Shown here: positions 1 to 13,575 of the stretch, in pieces
How the letters are laid out: every line of letters begins with the position of its first letter
How positions within the stretch are numbered: the stretch's first letter is position 1
NCBI GenBank assembly: GCA_949752795.1
Contig: OX457070.1
Span: 38,345,185-38,409,184 of the forward strand
Source of the DNA: Hyperoodon ampullatus
Lineage: Eukaryota; Chordata; Mammalia; Artiodactyla; Ziphiidae
Reading direction: 5' to 3'
DNA: 64,000 nucleotides
Made by a program: the position numbers and the translations under genes
The notes under the pieces: model-generated
The model's database searches: none
The model's input: only the letters and a program-made list of their open reading frames with translations
What the model was told of the DNA's origin: nothing

Positions 1-77
1 TCCCGGACCGGGGCACGAACCCGTGTCCCCTGCATCGGTAGGCGGACTCTTAACCACTGTGCCACCAGGGAAGCCCC
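1..77 (-). mobile_element. CHR-type SINE, cut by the window edge
   Basis: The reverse complement begins with the tRNA-derived head GGGCTTCCCTGGTGGCACAG and continues through the usual body. Only the head side is in the window. Confidence 0.9.
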
Positions 78-164
78 TGTCCTTTACTCTTGATTTGCTG
101 ACAAAGCAATGGTATTAGAAACTTGGGTAATATGGAAATAGATCCCTATATATATTAAACATCT

Positions 165-180
165 TGTGTGTGTGTGTGTG
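165..180 (+). repeat. (TG)8 run with a decayed extension
   Basis: A TG run followed by alternating purine-pyrimidine sequence (cgcacgtgcatgtgtg). Confidence 0.85.
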
Positions 181-1370
181 CGCACGTGCATGTGTGAGCA
201 CATGTGGGTGTGTGGAAGGAGAGAACCAGAGCAGAGGGTTGGAGAAAGAAAGTAGGGAAAGTAACACTAAAATGTGCAGTATCATTCCCCAGCCTCCCGA
301 AAATGGGGATCTGATGTAGCAATATGTATTTCTAAGAGAGGACAAAGCCATCTATTGGGTGAAGGGGTTTGTCTGGGGGGACCTGGAATTGCTGTGTGAC
401 CTTAGGGAAATACTTGCCTTCTCTGGGTTGAGCTCAGCCCATTGTTCACAAGGGGCAGTGCTGGTATTTATAGACCATGTTTGACTGTCCCGAGTGAAAG
501 ACAGCTTCACTTCTCACCTCAGAATAGCAAGCGTTGTTTCTCATATCTAGGTTGCTGGGACAGTTTCCTAGGAACCTAATGCTCGGCAGCTTTGTGACGT
601 TGGAGGGAGGGTTTTTCTTTTTAAATGACTTGGTTGGTTTTTGCCACTTTTCACATTATTTCCCAAGTCTGGGGTTTGTCTTATTTTCCCTCACAGGCAG
701 AATCTAAATGGTCTTGGTTTGGTTTTGCTTTGTATTTTTTTTTTTTTTCAGTTAGCTTAAATGTACCAAGGGCTTTCCTGGGACTGGTGTCTGGAGGCCA
801 ATGGCCAAGCTGACAGCAGCATGATGTCGGTGGAAGCCTGGGGTTAGCTGCCCACTGTGCCTGTTGAGGAGGCTGGCTTTGGGATTCTTGCTGGGGTTAC
901 CTTGCTCCACCCTGCCTGGTTGCTGTGACTTTAGCTCATTCTGGGTTTGTGTGAATTCATCAGTCTGACCTATGGCATCCCACCCCATTCCATCCCATTG
1001 CATTCCATAAGCCAACAACTGCAAGACCAGGCTCCCAATACCCTCAGCTTCCTGCATTTGTGTGCAGGTCTGCTTAGGGAATTGGGCTTTGACCTTGAGA
1101 TCAGTCCACTTGGGAACTATGGCGGCAAGGGATAGCTGTTCTTCCGGGCTGTCCCTTGTTGTTTGGGGGTGGGGTGTGTGTGTGCACATAATTTTTATAT
1201 TTCCTATTTTGATTCAAATACTGGTCTCTTTTTTTGGCCAAGTCTTAGGCAAATGCCACAGAGGGTTTCTTTTTGGCTTGAACTTGATGAGATTGAGATG
1301 AACTTGATGAAATAAACGCAAATTTATGCACACATGGTCATGGACAGATCACCACCACTCCCTCTCCCCG

Positions 1371-1383
1371 CCCCCCCCCCCCC
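1371..1383 (+). repeat. Poly-C run (13)
   Basis: Thirteen consecutive C residues in intron 2. Length is liable to assembly error. Confidence 0.9.
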
Positions 1384-1894
1384 AGCACATAATGAGCTAT
1401 TCCTAAGTAAGACTTCCTAAATTTTGAGGTCTCACTTTGCATGGTGATAAGTGCAGAAGACCTCAGCCCCATATGCATTTTGGCTTGAGTTGTTAACCTT
1501 TCCTTCCTTCCTCCTCCTTTTCTCTCCCCCTACAAGGTCTTCCTTCCCCTAAGAAAAAACGTGTGAGCCATGCTGGGAGTATAGACTTGACCTCCACCTC
1601 ACCAGGTGCAGCTGCTGACCAGCGCAAAAAAAAAAAGGAAATATGTATTTTTTTAAGGGGGGGTGGTTTCTGTTCCACAATCACTGTTGTTTCAATAAAA
1701 AGCAACCTGGTTTATCTGTAAAACCTACTTCCCTTTCTGGTGAGTGGGACCAGTTTGAATGGCAGAGGACTCCGTTGGAAGAGAAAAGGGAGGGGAGATA
1801 AGAGAAGGGAGATGTAGAAACAGAGGTGGAAAGGAGAAGAAAAGGGGGAAGAGAGAAGGAAAGAGGGAGCGGGGAAAGAGGAGTGACATTTGGG

Positions 1895-2330
1895 CTATTT
1901 TTAGCTGGACTCCAATGCAGATTTCATCAGGCTCATTGGCTGTGGGGAAACCGACTGTACGGACAGTCACCGTGCCTGTAACTTACTGTGAAGCGGCTGT
2001 GGTGACTGAATTTTCTGACACTGTCAGAGTTTGGACAACCCTGCCAGCTCCTGGAAGGAGAGCCTTACAACTGTCACAGGCGAAGCATCAGAGGCACGTG
2101 CTGTCGATAGTGACCTGCATTTGCAGAAACTCTGAGGGCTTTCTAATTAACGGAGGAGATCCAAATTAGAGGAAAGCTGTTCGACAAGCCCCCTCACATG
2201 CGCTAAGTGTCATGGCGCAGATAATCATTACATCTAACAAGCTCCTGATTTTTAACGGAAGCTATGAGATGAACTGGCCTATAATGGTTCAGTTTCAAGG
2301 GAAACAAAAAAAAGCACACCCTAGCCCCCC
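1895..2330. promoter_or_regulatory. Candidate enhancer block in intron 2
   Basis: This repeat-free stretch lies between two polypurine tracts (1777-1884 and 2334-2450). It starts with a perfect MEF2 site CTATTTTTAG at 1895-1904, contains scattered CpGs in otherwise ordinary sequence, a CACGTG E-box near 2096 and TAATTA near 2146. The motif content suggests a regulatory element. Conservation could not be tested here. Confidence 0.35.
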
Positions 2331-2899
2331 GTCTGAAAAAGAAGAAAGAAAGAAGGAAGGGAATAAAGAAAGAACAAGAAGAAGAAAAGAAAATAGGGGA
2401 AAAAATAGGAAAAATGGGGGGGGGGAAATGAACAAGAGGTTCTCATGCTAGTGCTTTGGGCAAATGTTCAAACCCCATCCCTGAATTCTTGCCTTTGTCA
2501 CTGGCTGGAGCAATCAGATACATCTTCTGTTTTAGATTTTCCTTACTGTAATCTATGTCTGCTAATATGCCAGCTCGTTCATTTGATGTTTCCCGGAGAC
2601 GAGCCTCCTCCGTGAGTTATTTCTGACCATCGCAGCATTCCACAGGGTCTGAATTGTTGAAAGCAGTGACCCAAACCATAACAACTTGAATATTACAATC
2701 GAAACGTGATGTAGACAACAGTTGATTTGGGGCTCAACCTTGGATGGAGAAACAGACTGGGGGCTGAAGGGGACCCCATCTGTCCCTGGAGACTTGCCTG
2801 AGATCCCTTGGGGATCTGTCTGAGCTCAGGCCTCCTGACCCCATCCAGGGCTCTGTGCACAGGGCAGGGGAATTTAAGTCCTGGTTTGAGTCATTGATT

Positions 2900-3480
2900 T
2901 AAACCAGCTTTCAAAGGCCTGCGTGGAGCCGATCATTTGCGTGCCTTCCTTTCTGGGTGTTCCCCTTGTCAAAACCATTTCTCTACGTGGGACACACATC
3001 AGAGGGGGAAAGGGCTGTAAACCTTGAGGGTTGGCCGACATCGTTCAGGAAGTGCAGTATTAAGAGCAGCGCTTCTCTTGTCCCCGTTGATTCTCCCCAA
3101 CTACCCATACTATCCTTGTAGTTATTCATGGGAAGTAAAATAATATAAATCACGCCGCCTGATTCTTCTCAAACGGCTCACAAAGTAATCACAGGCTGAA
3201 ATGCAGCTTTTCTTGCCGTGTCTTTGTCAGTAAATCAGATTTTGAGCATTTATCAGCAAAAGTTAGATTTAAGCATCATTCCTGTAATGTTTGAAAGAAA
3301 GAAGATTTGTTTGGGTAGGGACTCTGCCAATCAGTGAGCTTCCAGCTTGACTCTGCTATCAATTATTGCTGCAATTATTTGTCTAGTTGGATATTTAAAA
3401 TGTCATCAGAAAGAGATGATTACATATTCCAGAAAGCAAGGCACTGTATAATCAGATGAACTGAATCCAGTTAAATGTAG
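2900..3480. promoter_or_regulatory. Candidate conserved non-coding block in intron 2
   Basis: This sequence shows no repeat signature, has isolated CpGs and contains several factor-like motifs, including TTTCAAAG (TCF/LEF type) near 2910 and AATTATTG near 3361-3372. It resembles the unique, slowly evolving DNA that surrounds developmental regulators. The assignment rests on appearance only. Confidence 0.3.
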
Positions 3481-5372
3481 TGTGGTACCAACCTGTCCTT
3501 CAGAGTAGAATTCTTGAGCTACCACCTAAGCAGCAGCCTTCTGCCCAGTTTTTAGGAAGCTGATCTTAACCTTGGGCTGCAGTGTGTTGCTGAGGTCGGG
3601 TGAGACCCGATTATGGGAAACTTTCCAAGTCTGAAAATGGAATTGCTCCTTCAGATACATGAGAAGTGCATTTTGGTTATCTCATTCAATTCATCTGCAA
3701 ATCTATAAATAAGATGTCCCTCTATTCTTCTTGCTTCCTGTGGATTTAAATGCCACATCCTGATTTGTGGCAAAGTTGTCACATGTCCCTTTTCCCACTC
3801 TCTCTGCCTGGTGCCCAGGATCTAAGCAGTGGCAGTAGAAATTACAACTGTTTGGAGGCCAAGAAAAATCTCCATTTCTCGCTTTTCTCCAATCCCGGGT
3901 ATTCTCGGCCCTGCTCCATCCATCAGCCTCCCCCACACACACCTCCTCCAGCACACACCCCCCTTCTGTCTGCACCACCAACAGGAAACCAATACAGCTC
4001 CAATTTTTTTTTTTTTTTTAATGGAGGAAAAGAAACCACAACCTGAACAAAAACTCCAGCCAAACCGAACTCTCTACAAAGAGCAATCCCAAATGTTCTA
4101 AACGTATAGAAATCCCCCCTTTAACAGGTCTGCCCCCCTCTCTGGGCATCAGGAGTGCCCCTGAAGAACAGCATGTTAGATCTGAAAGTGATAGCCAAGC
4201 CCTCAGCCGGGAAACAGTCCATCCCCATTCTTCTGACACCAAGATTAGAACTGACGGGAGGTTCTGGAGATGTTTTCTGTATCTGAGGTGGGTTTCATGA
4301 ATTTGAGAATTTTCTGTGGGGCTTTTCCCAATTCACTTTCCAGAGAGCATGCTTAGCTGTTATGATTCCAGAGCACCACGATGATCAAAGGACTTTCCCA
4401 CCATAACATAAACTTTGGGGGTGGGGAATCTGTTAGAAAACTAATCTCATCTGTGGGGCAGGGACGGGGGAGAGGGGGTGGGAGATGGCCTTTTAAAGCA
4501 CAGGAGCCCTGGGTTGTGTGTGTGCTGGAGCATGTGGGAGAGAGAACGGTGTAGAGGGTGGAGCATCCAAAATGACTTGAAAAAAGGAAACGCATTGAAA
4601 TGGAGAAAAAATATTGTCTCTGCTGCAGTTAACCTCCTGTCACCTTTGTCCCTCTCCTCCTTCGCCAGCTGTGCTCAAGGACATTCACGTCTTGCCTGGG
4701 TTTCCCTGCCAGGCCCTGCAGCTTGGGGTGATCCGGGTCAGCTGACTACACTGCCCTACTGGGGGGCAGAAATTGCTTTGAGCCTTGAAAGCAGGTTATA
4801 TGCTTGTGGTGGGTGGGGTGTGTGTGTGAAGACCACAAAACAAGAGGAGTGAAGGGCCAGGTTTAGCTCTTAGGAAGCAGATAGGAGGCCCAGGGTTCTG
4901 AATGTGTTTCCTTTTCCTGGGATCCCTGCCTCATTTTAGTTTTCAGGGTGTACGTGTTTCTCTCATGTTCTCCAGCGCGTCCCAAACAGAGGCAGGGGCT
5001 GGGCTTGGGCCTGGGCTTGGGCCTGGAGCTCTGGCTGGGCAGGGACATGCCAGTCATTTGGCTGGGAAGCCCCAGCCAGCACTCCAGGGTTTTGCACTCT
5101 CTTCTCTGGGCCTCCACGGGGCTGTGCCAGGATCTGGTGCAACTTGGGGCATGAGCTGTGGGCTGCTGCAGGCACTCTCCTGCATCGGAGGCAGGGAGGC
5201 AGATGAGGTCATCCAGACAGCCTTCCAAGGCTAGCCTTATTTAGTGGAGCAAAACTATGTGTTCTAAATAGGATTGCTTGAACTGCAGGACTTCACACTG
5301 TTCTTTCTCTCGGGGCAGAAAGATAGGGGTGTAGGTGGGGAATGAGAATAGAGAAAAGTGTGGGAGATTACT

Positions 5373-5395
5373 AAAAAAAAAAAAAAAAAAAAAAA
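5373..5395 (+). repeat. Poly-A run (23)
   Basis: An uninterrupted A run without a recognisable retroelement attached. Confidence 0.9.
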
Positions 5396-8300
5396 TTGAG
5401 AGAGGGAGAGGAAAAGGACCCAAACTAGGTAATTGGGACCAATTCATCAGAAGACTTAAGGAAATTTGACATCTACTGTACCTCTTCTAACTGTATAATG
5501 ACACAGCATTTGGAAAGTGAATTATTAACTTGATTGTCCATAACGACCATTGAGTAAATATACAATCACAGGTTGTCAAAATTGTACAGTGAACCGATGG
5601 GCCAGCAGCCACTTTCAAGGGACTGTAATCATCTCCCGGGTCAAGGCTGACCTGGAGGCTCCTTGGTTAGTGAATCATTTACGGGAGAGACCTCAGCGAC
5701 TCTGGGAAGGCAAGGTTCCCCTGGTCACTGCCGGGTCCTTGGCAGCTCCTTCCAGCCAGGTCATTTAGAATCGCCCTCCAGGAAGAAAAGTTCACTGAAC
5801 AGCACTTGATTTACGAGTATTGATTAAGGGGCTCTTCTTTGCCCAGAATGGTGCCAGGCGAGGAGAGGTGGACAGCACGCTGTTGGTTCTCAGAAGGCTT
5901 GGACTTTAGTTGGGACCAGTGGTGGTGGATACATGATGATCGTGTGGAGCCCGGGACCCAAGCATAGTGTAAGGCTGGGGACCGGGTGTGGGACATCCTT
6001 CACCGGCCTTGCCTTTGTCTAACCAGGGGCCTTGGTGCCCCTCACCCCCTGAGCCGCGACGCTCCCGCCCTGGGTGCAGGCGGGCACGTAACCTCAGTGG
6101 GGCCTCCTCCCGGGGAAGTCCGCAGCCTGCTCCACACTGGAGGAGCAGCCGTGTCAGCCAAGAGCCGCAGGCCATAAATGCAAAGTATGGTTTAACAAAA
6201 GCAGCTTTTGAGTGAGAAAGCTGAGTGGAGTTGTCCCAACCTGTCAACTTCAGATTTCTTTCCTCCTCCCCATAAATCAAAAAACGGTTGGTGGAAGGGA
6301 GGGACAGAAGCGTTTCATTTTCAGATTTTGTAAGAAAATCAAATCAAATCAAAAGAACCTGTCCCACGCTGATACCTTACATGCCAGGTTTGAGCCCGAG
6401 GCAAATTTTTGTGGCCGTGTAATAAGCCTCTTTAAAATGGTGACAGACCCTTGACTCTTTGCCTTGAATTACAGGGATAGAAGACATTTTATTGCGTTAG
6501 AGCCAGGCCAGGAGTACAGGATGGTTCTTGCCTGGTCGGCCCCTTTGAACACACACGCCCTGCTGTCCACACTCCCACCACCTGACAGGGCTGGGCCGTG
6601 ATGGTGGCGGAGATCTGTGGGCCGGTGACAGAGGGGGCTTTCTACCCAGCAGTGGCAAGTTTAGGCTCTGGAAGCAAAAGGATTTCAGCCCGAGGGGCCT
6701 GTTAGGGAGAGAGGAGTGTCTGCGTTCTAGTGGACCTGGGAGACCTTGACATGGGCGGCTCCGGGTCAGTCTCACTGCTGGTGCTGCATGGAAATAGAGT
6801 GTAGCTGAGGCCTCATTGCCCAGGCAGTCTTAGATTCAAAACAGGAAATGATACTGGGGACTCCCCTGGGTGGGTGGGGGGGCTTGATGTCTATGGAGAC
6901 GGGAAAGGGGACGGTGGCTTCAAGGTCCAAAGAGGCCAGTTCTCCACAAGCTGAGTTTCCAAGTGGACCTGTCCAGTGGGTGGAAGGGATGGTGTGTTCT
7001 TGGTTTGAGGAGCTGGGAGGAGTCTGATAACTTTGGGTGTTGCCCCCGTTGTATCAACAGAACTAGTAAGCCCGAGAACAACCAGCAGCACCCACCCTGC
7101 GGCTGGACTGGGGCCCCTCGAATGACTGCAGATGATACACATGTGCATCTCCTTTTTTAGTCAGGAAATTCTTTCCAGGTTGGTCAGTGGGATAAATGAA
7201 GGATTCGACATTGGGTAAAAAGCCAGGAAAATATCTCTGAAGCCAAGAAAATAGGCCACCAGTCAGTAGGCTGTGTCTGCCTCTCCTTTGTTCTGTAGGG
7301 CTGTCAGAGAGGTTGGGTCTGAGGCCAGGGCTCGGAGGAGGAAGGTGCTGAGGGACTGAGCAGATGGTAGCAGAAGTTGGAGGAGCGTGTGGGCGGGCAG
7401 AGGCCTGTTTCTGAAAGAAGGACTCTCTGCCATGGGACGAGGCCTGGCCTCGAAGCCCCAGAACCCTCCTTGATTCAATCTCACCTCAGGCAAGAGGGCA
7501 GCCTAGTTTTGTTTCTGAAGAAATGTCAGAGCCTGACCTGCTAGACCATTTTTTTTTTTTTAAGTTTGTAGAGCTTTGAAGCCTTAAATTAGTTCTCATA
7601 ATTTCTGAGCAGTTCTGTATTAACCATGGGACATAATAGGTTTTAATTCTGGAGAATGGCCAGTTCTGGTTCTAAGAATCTCTTGGCCAAGATTGTCACA
7701 GAACATTAGGCCCATAGAGTGTGCCTTCCCCATTTCCCTGGACACTCACACCCTATTTTATCATCCCGGGAAGGCAAGTGATTGCCTGCAAGTGGCTGTA
7801 AGACTAGTGCCCGGACACTCTGCCTCACCCCGCCCGGAGGTGGGGTGAGTGAGGTGAGAGAGTGGTGACGAGGGGCAAAGGTTGGTCCCCAAGTCAGTGG
7901 GCAGGACTCTGAGTTCCAGCTCTGCTCTCACTGCCTGCAGCAGGATGCCTCTGAGATCTTCTGTCACCTGGGGAGGTGAGGATAACACCTTCCCTCATCC
8001 CACAGGATTACTGTGGGGTCAGAATATGAGGAGAAGGCTTTGGGAAGAAGATAAAACCCTCCACAGCGGCCACAACATACTTTCTCAAAAAGGGCCAGGC
8101 TTGGAGGCTACCCGTGCTTCTGGGCCCTTTTCCTTTGAAGGTTGCACACATCAGTCCTGGAAGATAAAACCAGAAAACTCTCCAGCTCTCTGGGCCTGCT
8201 CACATCCACCAACCATGCCTCTCCCCTCCAGCAGCATCACTGCCTACATTCCGCAAACATCCTCCTCCGCAAGGCCCAGGGACACCTGAAAATAACAGGG

Positions 8301-9770
8301 GTCTTCTTATAAGTGCCAAGCTTGGTTTTCTTAAACTTATTCTGGTATTTTCTTAGACTGATGAAAATGGAGATAGGGAGGCCATAAATTACGTTTGGTA
8401 GTTGACGCAGATAAAAAGTCTCGGGGTGGCCTCTTCAGAGGAATTTGGGAGTTGCATGTTCTGCTTGCTTTGATAGAGAAGTCCTTCTCTGCCCTGGCTG
8501 GTGTTATCAGAATTAAACGTTTGCTGAGCAAATGGTCAGTCTCATTGGATCCACCTTTACAGCCCAAAGGCCTTCCTCCCCTCAGTTGAAAATGCTCGTT
8601 CCCCCAGACATCGAATCCTTAAATCAGGGCGAACACACGTGTAGTTTTCAAGGCTTTCCAGGTGCTGGCGCTAGGATTTTCCATCCTTTTCTTCCTTTCT
8701 CTGTGCGGTGAGTGGGGTCTGCGAATACATCTGCGTGAGACCGGATGATTTGGGCAAAAGAAACAGTGTTGTTCAGGACTTCAGCTTCTTTCATTCCTCA
8801 CTCCTTCTTCTAACCACAAAGATACTGAGGTTGAGCCCCACTTTAAGAAAGCCCAATACACACCAAATCTCATCAATGGAAACTGATAAATTAGAGGGTG
8901 ATTTTTCACATTACAGAAAGATTGTTAACTTTTCAAAAGGTTTCCCCGCAGGGTTCCTTTAAATAGTGAGCTCCCCCACTGAATTTAAAGTGTTTGTTTA
9001 CAGATCATTAACTACTTGACAGAGAGGTTGGGGAGGGGGTGGAGGAAGAAGCACTTAAAAGGTAAAAGTGTTAGAAGCCCTGCCAATTTTCGATGAGCCT
9101 GGAAGGGTGATGAAACATCCCTGAAATTACGTCCCTTAGCAAATGTGATTCAGTTTACAGAAATTCAGTTTACACATGGCTTTCCAGGAACCCTTCAGGT
9201 TGGCTGAGGCAGGGACCACAGGGCGCTGGGGCCTTGCCTCCCTGGTTTGGGGTGGCTGGGAGAGGACTCTGGCTTTTCTTAGAGTCCTATGCGTGCCCTC
9301 ATGTGCAGTGGGTACCAGGCTCTGACAGGAGGCGGAGCTTTGCCACTGGCCTTCGGACACGGGCAACAGAGACCTTTCCCCTTGGCATTTAGCCTGAGTT
9401 TGTGGGAAGTTTCTTCCTGCTTCTCTCTGACCTTCAGTCTCTTTGGCTCAGGACTCACCTAGGTTTCCTGCTTGAAACTTAGGTAAGCTTTGCACGACTG
9501 TGCCCCAGGAGGTTGCAAACCACCACCAGGCCTACTCTCGGAGTCTAAGAATTAGCCTGGGGACCAGACCCAGCCCACACAGGCCTGTAGGTTTTTTTCT
9601 CATCCCTGCAAGTTCATAAGGGGCATAGGCCCATCCTGGCCAGCTTCTAGGATGGCCCATAGTAGTTCTCTTAACTGCGTCCAAGACTCCTGCCCTTGAT
9701 CTGGTCTCAAGGAGACTCAAGACTGGCCTGGGAGAAAGAACTCATCCATCTAATCCAGTCTTCTCTTTTT

Positions 9771-9981
9771 TTCTTTTTTTTTTTTTTTGCGGTATGCGGA
9801 CCTCTCACTGCTGTGGCCTCTCCCGTTGCGGAGCACAGGCTCCAGACGCGCAGGCTCAGCGGCCATGGCTCATGGGCCCAGCCGCTCCACGGAATGCGGG
9901 ACCCCCCCTGGACCGGGGCACAAACCCGCATCCCCTGCATCGGCAGGCGGACTCCCAACCACTGTGCCACTAGGGAAACCC
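9771..9981 (-). mobile_element. CHR-type SINE inserted in a MIR
   Basis: It has a T-rich tail, body and CCACTAGGGAAACCC head. The target-site duplication CCAGTCTTCTCTTTTT is present at 9755-9770 and 9982-9997. The flanking sequence is an older MIR, continuing as gatgggaaaactgagg. Confidence 0.93.
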
Positions 9982-9997
9982 CCAGTCTTCTCTTTTT

Positions 9998-10085
9998 AAA
10001 GATGGGAAAACTGAGGGCCAGAAAGGGGAAGGGATTTACTCAAAGTCATGCTTAGCCGGGGAATGGCAGAGTTGAGATTGAAGAA
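9998..10085 (-). repeat. MIR fragment, split by the SINE at 9771
   Basis: Sequence gatgggaaaactgagggcc followed by actcaaagtcatgc is the MIR core. The start lies left of the inserted SINE. Confidence 0.55.
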
Positions 10086-10909
10086 CTTAAATTCCTGACT
10101 TTGTTCTAGCAGTCTCTCCAGAGGAACGAGTCCCTAACGTCCTAAAGGAAGAAAGGAATCTGGCGAGAGTTTCAGTGGGACCCATGAAGGAATGGATTAG
10201 GCAAGGCCTCTTTAAAAGTAGTTCCCCAATTCCCCCAAATAACCTGAAAAATAACCTCAGGAAGAAGCAAGCCTGTGCCCACACATGTACACTCCCTCAC
10301 ACCCCACCACACACAAAGTCCTCCAATAAGGACTCAGAGCGGGAGTAAGGTTACCCCCGCTCTTCCCGTGGCTCTGAAGAGAAAAGAAAGAGGGGAAATT
10401 TGGAGGGAAGGTCAAGGTGATGATTGAAGAGACACAGAGGTATAGGAAAATCTCCACCTTTCTTGCACAGTCATTTGTTGAGGATGTGTCAGCAAGTACA
10501 AGCCCATGTGAAACTGGCAGTGCTACATCTGAAATAGATTATTTAAACCGGGGAGGCAGGGTTGCAGGAAGAACATGGCTATCAACAGTTGTTTGTCTGA
10601 CTCAGAGGAATAGAACACAGTGAATTCTGCCTTGGTAGACCACTCACCACTCATCAGGGGGCAAAACAATCAGGGTGGGGGGAAACAAAACAGGACAGAT
10701 GACCTTTCATAGTTTCACCAGCGTCCACGTGGCTGCATCCATTATTGTAAGAAAACGTGATGTTTGAAAATAAGAAGTTGTGAAAGGTGAATCCTTCACA
10801 AAAGCCCTCAGAAGGTTTATTTAGGTGACCATATCCTCTGGTATCAACAGGATGGATTGGTGAGTAATATTTTGATTTAAATGTACTACCTGTTGGGCCC
10901 CATTTGGGT

Positions 10910-11290
10910 ACACCTCGAGCTTTGCTTCTCTCTGGGCATCAATACCTGCTTTTTTCTTTTGTCTAGAAAGTCCTTCCTCTTGGCTCTCCAGGTCCAGTTC
11001 CTAAGTTCCCTTTTTCCTAAAGCCACTCTCCTCCCTTCCAAATGGAAGTTCTTTGTCTCCTTTGAATTTCCGTTCAGTTTATCTGTACCTCTCTTATGAC
11101 ACACTTTCTACTTTGGAGCAGAGTGATTCCTTTCCAGGCTTATCTTCTCTACTAGATGGAGGCTCCTGTAGGGAAGTCTGTGTCCGACTTTTCTTTGCGT
11201 TGCTCACAGAGGTAACCCATTGCTTGGGGCAATATAATCGTTTACTGAGTTCGGGCACTCAGTAAATAGTTGTTGAATGAATGCGTGAAA
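10910..11290 (+). mobile_element. L2 3' fragment
   Basis: The pyrimidine-rich body with ggaggctcctgtagggaag and the 3' end cactcagtaaatagttgttg plus (AATG)n matches the end of LINE2 elements. Confidence 0.65.
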
Positions 11291-13372
11291 GAATGAATGA
11301 ATGGAATTTATCCCGGGTACACACGTCTTGCATAGTGAGGTACACAGTTAAACAAAGGAAAAAAAAAACTGTCCTAAAACAATTTGTCTTCTTATGAGCT
11401 GCCCTTCCAGTCTCCTCGAGACGTTCCACCATTCTAAGGCAAGAGCTTAAAATGTAATAAAAATTTATCTAATTCATGATCAAGTGAAAATACTTAGGGC
11501 CCAGAGCCAAAAAATATTATTGGAATGAACTTTTTTCAACACCCTAAATTTAACCAGTTGGAATTCTTTTTTTTTAAGTACCATCCTATTCAAACTTTTG
11601 AAATGAAGGATTTGCCTTTTAGTGGGAAATCTGCATTTCAACACAAAGATGGAACACAATGTCTTTGGCTTACTTATTCTTCAGAAAAGCAAGTTCCTTT
11701 TTTTTTTTTTTTTGAATTATATGTTTTGCTTATGTTAAAGACACAGATTGCAGAAAATTTTGTTTAGGCCTGACAGATTGGTGGCTTGCATTTTTTGCAT
11801 TTTTATAGATAAAGGGGCATGAAAGATGTCATCTCTCCTCCTCACTCAGAGTGGATGCCTAGGGTGAGAACTCTTAAAAGGTGAAATTAGTAATGTGTTG
11901 TTAGGTAATCAAGGCTCTGAGGTGATAGGCTTGGTCAAAAAAGAAAAAAAAGTTTTTCAATGAGTGATTGATGAGATGAAAGTCATTGGTGAAGTCTCTA
12001 CGAATATAAGGACCATGAACGAGTTTCAGCAAAGAAATTCTATAGTGTGATGTCTGAAGAATTCTTGCTTGCTTTGTGTATACAGAGCATCACGATTCGG
12101 TAAAATCTTAGCTAGTGAAAAAGCATAGTGATGGGGAAAACACTCGTGTAAATGCTCATTTCTAGAACAAAAGGGAATGCAATTTTGACAATATCAGAAG
12201 GTTAATTAAGAAGTCTGTGAGCAGTGATAAAGCTGGCACATTTTCAGTTCAGACTGACACAACTCAAGACAGGCATTGCTAATGTTGGCTCTATAATACT
12301 CTAAAAAGTCACAGGATCTGAGAGATGGGGGCTGGTATCTGTCTTATGGAGGGTCAGGAGCTAGAAGGAGATTCAGTGGATTTGCTTTCCAGTTAGATAA
12401 AGAAGCCTCTATCCTAGACTAGCTGCACTGTTGTTATTTTTGTGATTTAGATCCAGTAATATTGATAGAACAGGAATTGGTTTGTTCAGGGAACTTTACA
12501 AACTTTCGGGATGCATTTTAAGTGTAGTCTGTAAGTTGGCTACTGGCTGAGGACAGAGAGGGGACTTGAGAATGTTGGAGCTAGAAGGGGCGGTAAGTGT
12601 CCTTTATTTTGGCCTGTCACCAATATAGAGACCCCTCCCCATCACAGTGGGTTGTCATCTTCTCTTTTTTTTTGAAGATGCAAGGTGAGTGGGGGGTCAC
12701 GCTTCACAGGGCAACCCTTCCTCTTGGGGATGGCTCTACCTCTTTTGTGCCCCATCTTGCTGGGAAAACAGGGAAGTTACCTAGAAACATATGTTTAAGA
12801 AAAGAAATACATAAATGCACATATATGTTTTCGTGAACAGCAAACATCTATACGTGTATCTACTCCTCTAGAGAAGCCTGGGTTTTTAATTCCTATAAAA
12901 GTCAGCACCCGGAGCAGTCATTCAGTGTTTTGGAAATAATGCTTTGTGCTCAGCTGTTTCAGCACATTTGTAGATCAGCGGTATTACTTGTTGATTGGTA
13001 GACAGTGATGTGGCTATATGACACACCCAGTGATTAGTTTCAGAAACATATAACAGGTCAGTAGTAAAGGAATCTTTGAGAGGTTCTTGGGGAAACCTAA
13101 AACTTGATTTAATGATCTTCAACTCCAGGGACATCCCACCTGGTTTATAGAGCTCTGTGTCAAAAGTTGGTCCCGATGCATATAGAAATCTAAAGTGACC
13201 GATGCATAACATTCAATCAAAACCATTCCCAATTTGTGGCAGATTTTTTAATGAGACCTGAAAGATAAGATTCATTATCTGTTACTCAGCCATAAGGAAG
13301 CATTGCAACCTAATAATGCATAAGGCATTTCTGAGGCCCTAAAGTGGAAATGCTGGGTCTGGAGAGACTTTT

Positions 13373-13575
13373 TTTTTTTTTTTTTTGGTATGTGGGCCTC
13401 TCACTGTTGTGGCCTCTCCCGTTGCGGAGCACAGGCTCCGGACGCGCAGGCCCAGTGGCCATGGCTCACGGGCCCAGCCGCTCCGCGGCACGTGGGATCT
13501 TCCCAGACCAGGGCACGAACCCGCGTCCCCTGCACCAGCAGGCGGACTCCCAACCACTGCACCACCAGGGAAGCC
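13373..13575 (-). mobile_element. CHR-type SINE
   Basis: It is a full-length short form with a poly-T tail. The target-site duplication CTGGAGAGACTTTT is at 13359-13372 and 13576-13589. It is the last recent SINE before BCL11A exon 3. Confidence 0.93.

Noticed and set aside
955..1015. CATTC-type satellite
   Set aside because: Only a few imperfect units (ccattccatcccattgcattcc), too short to call a satellite.
752..1189. 145-codon antisense frame near the window start
   Set aside because: No domain, no splice context and intronic position. Its length is within chance expectation over 64 kb.
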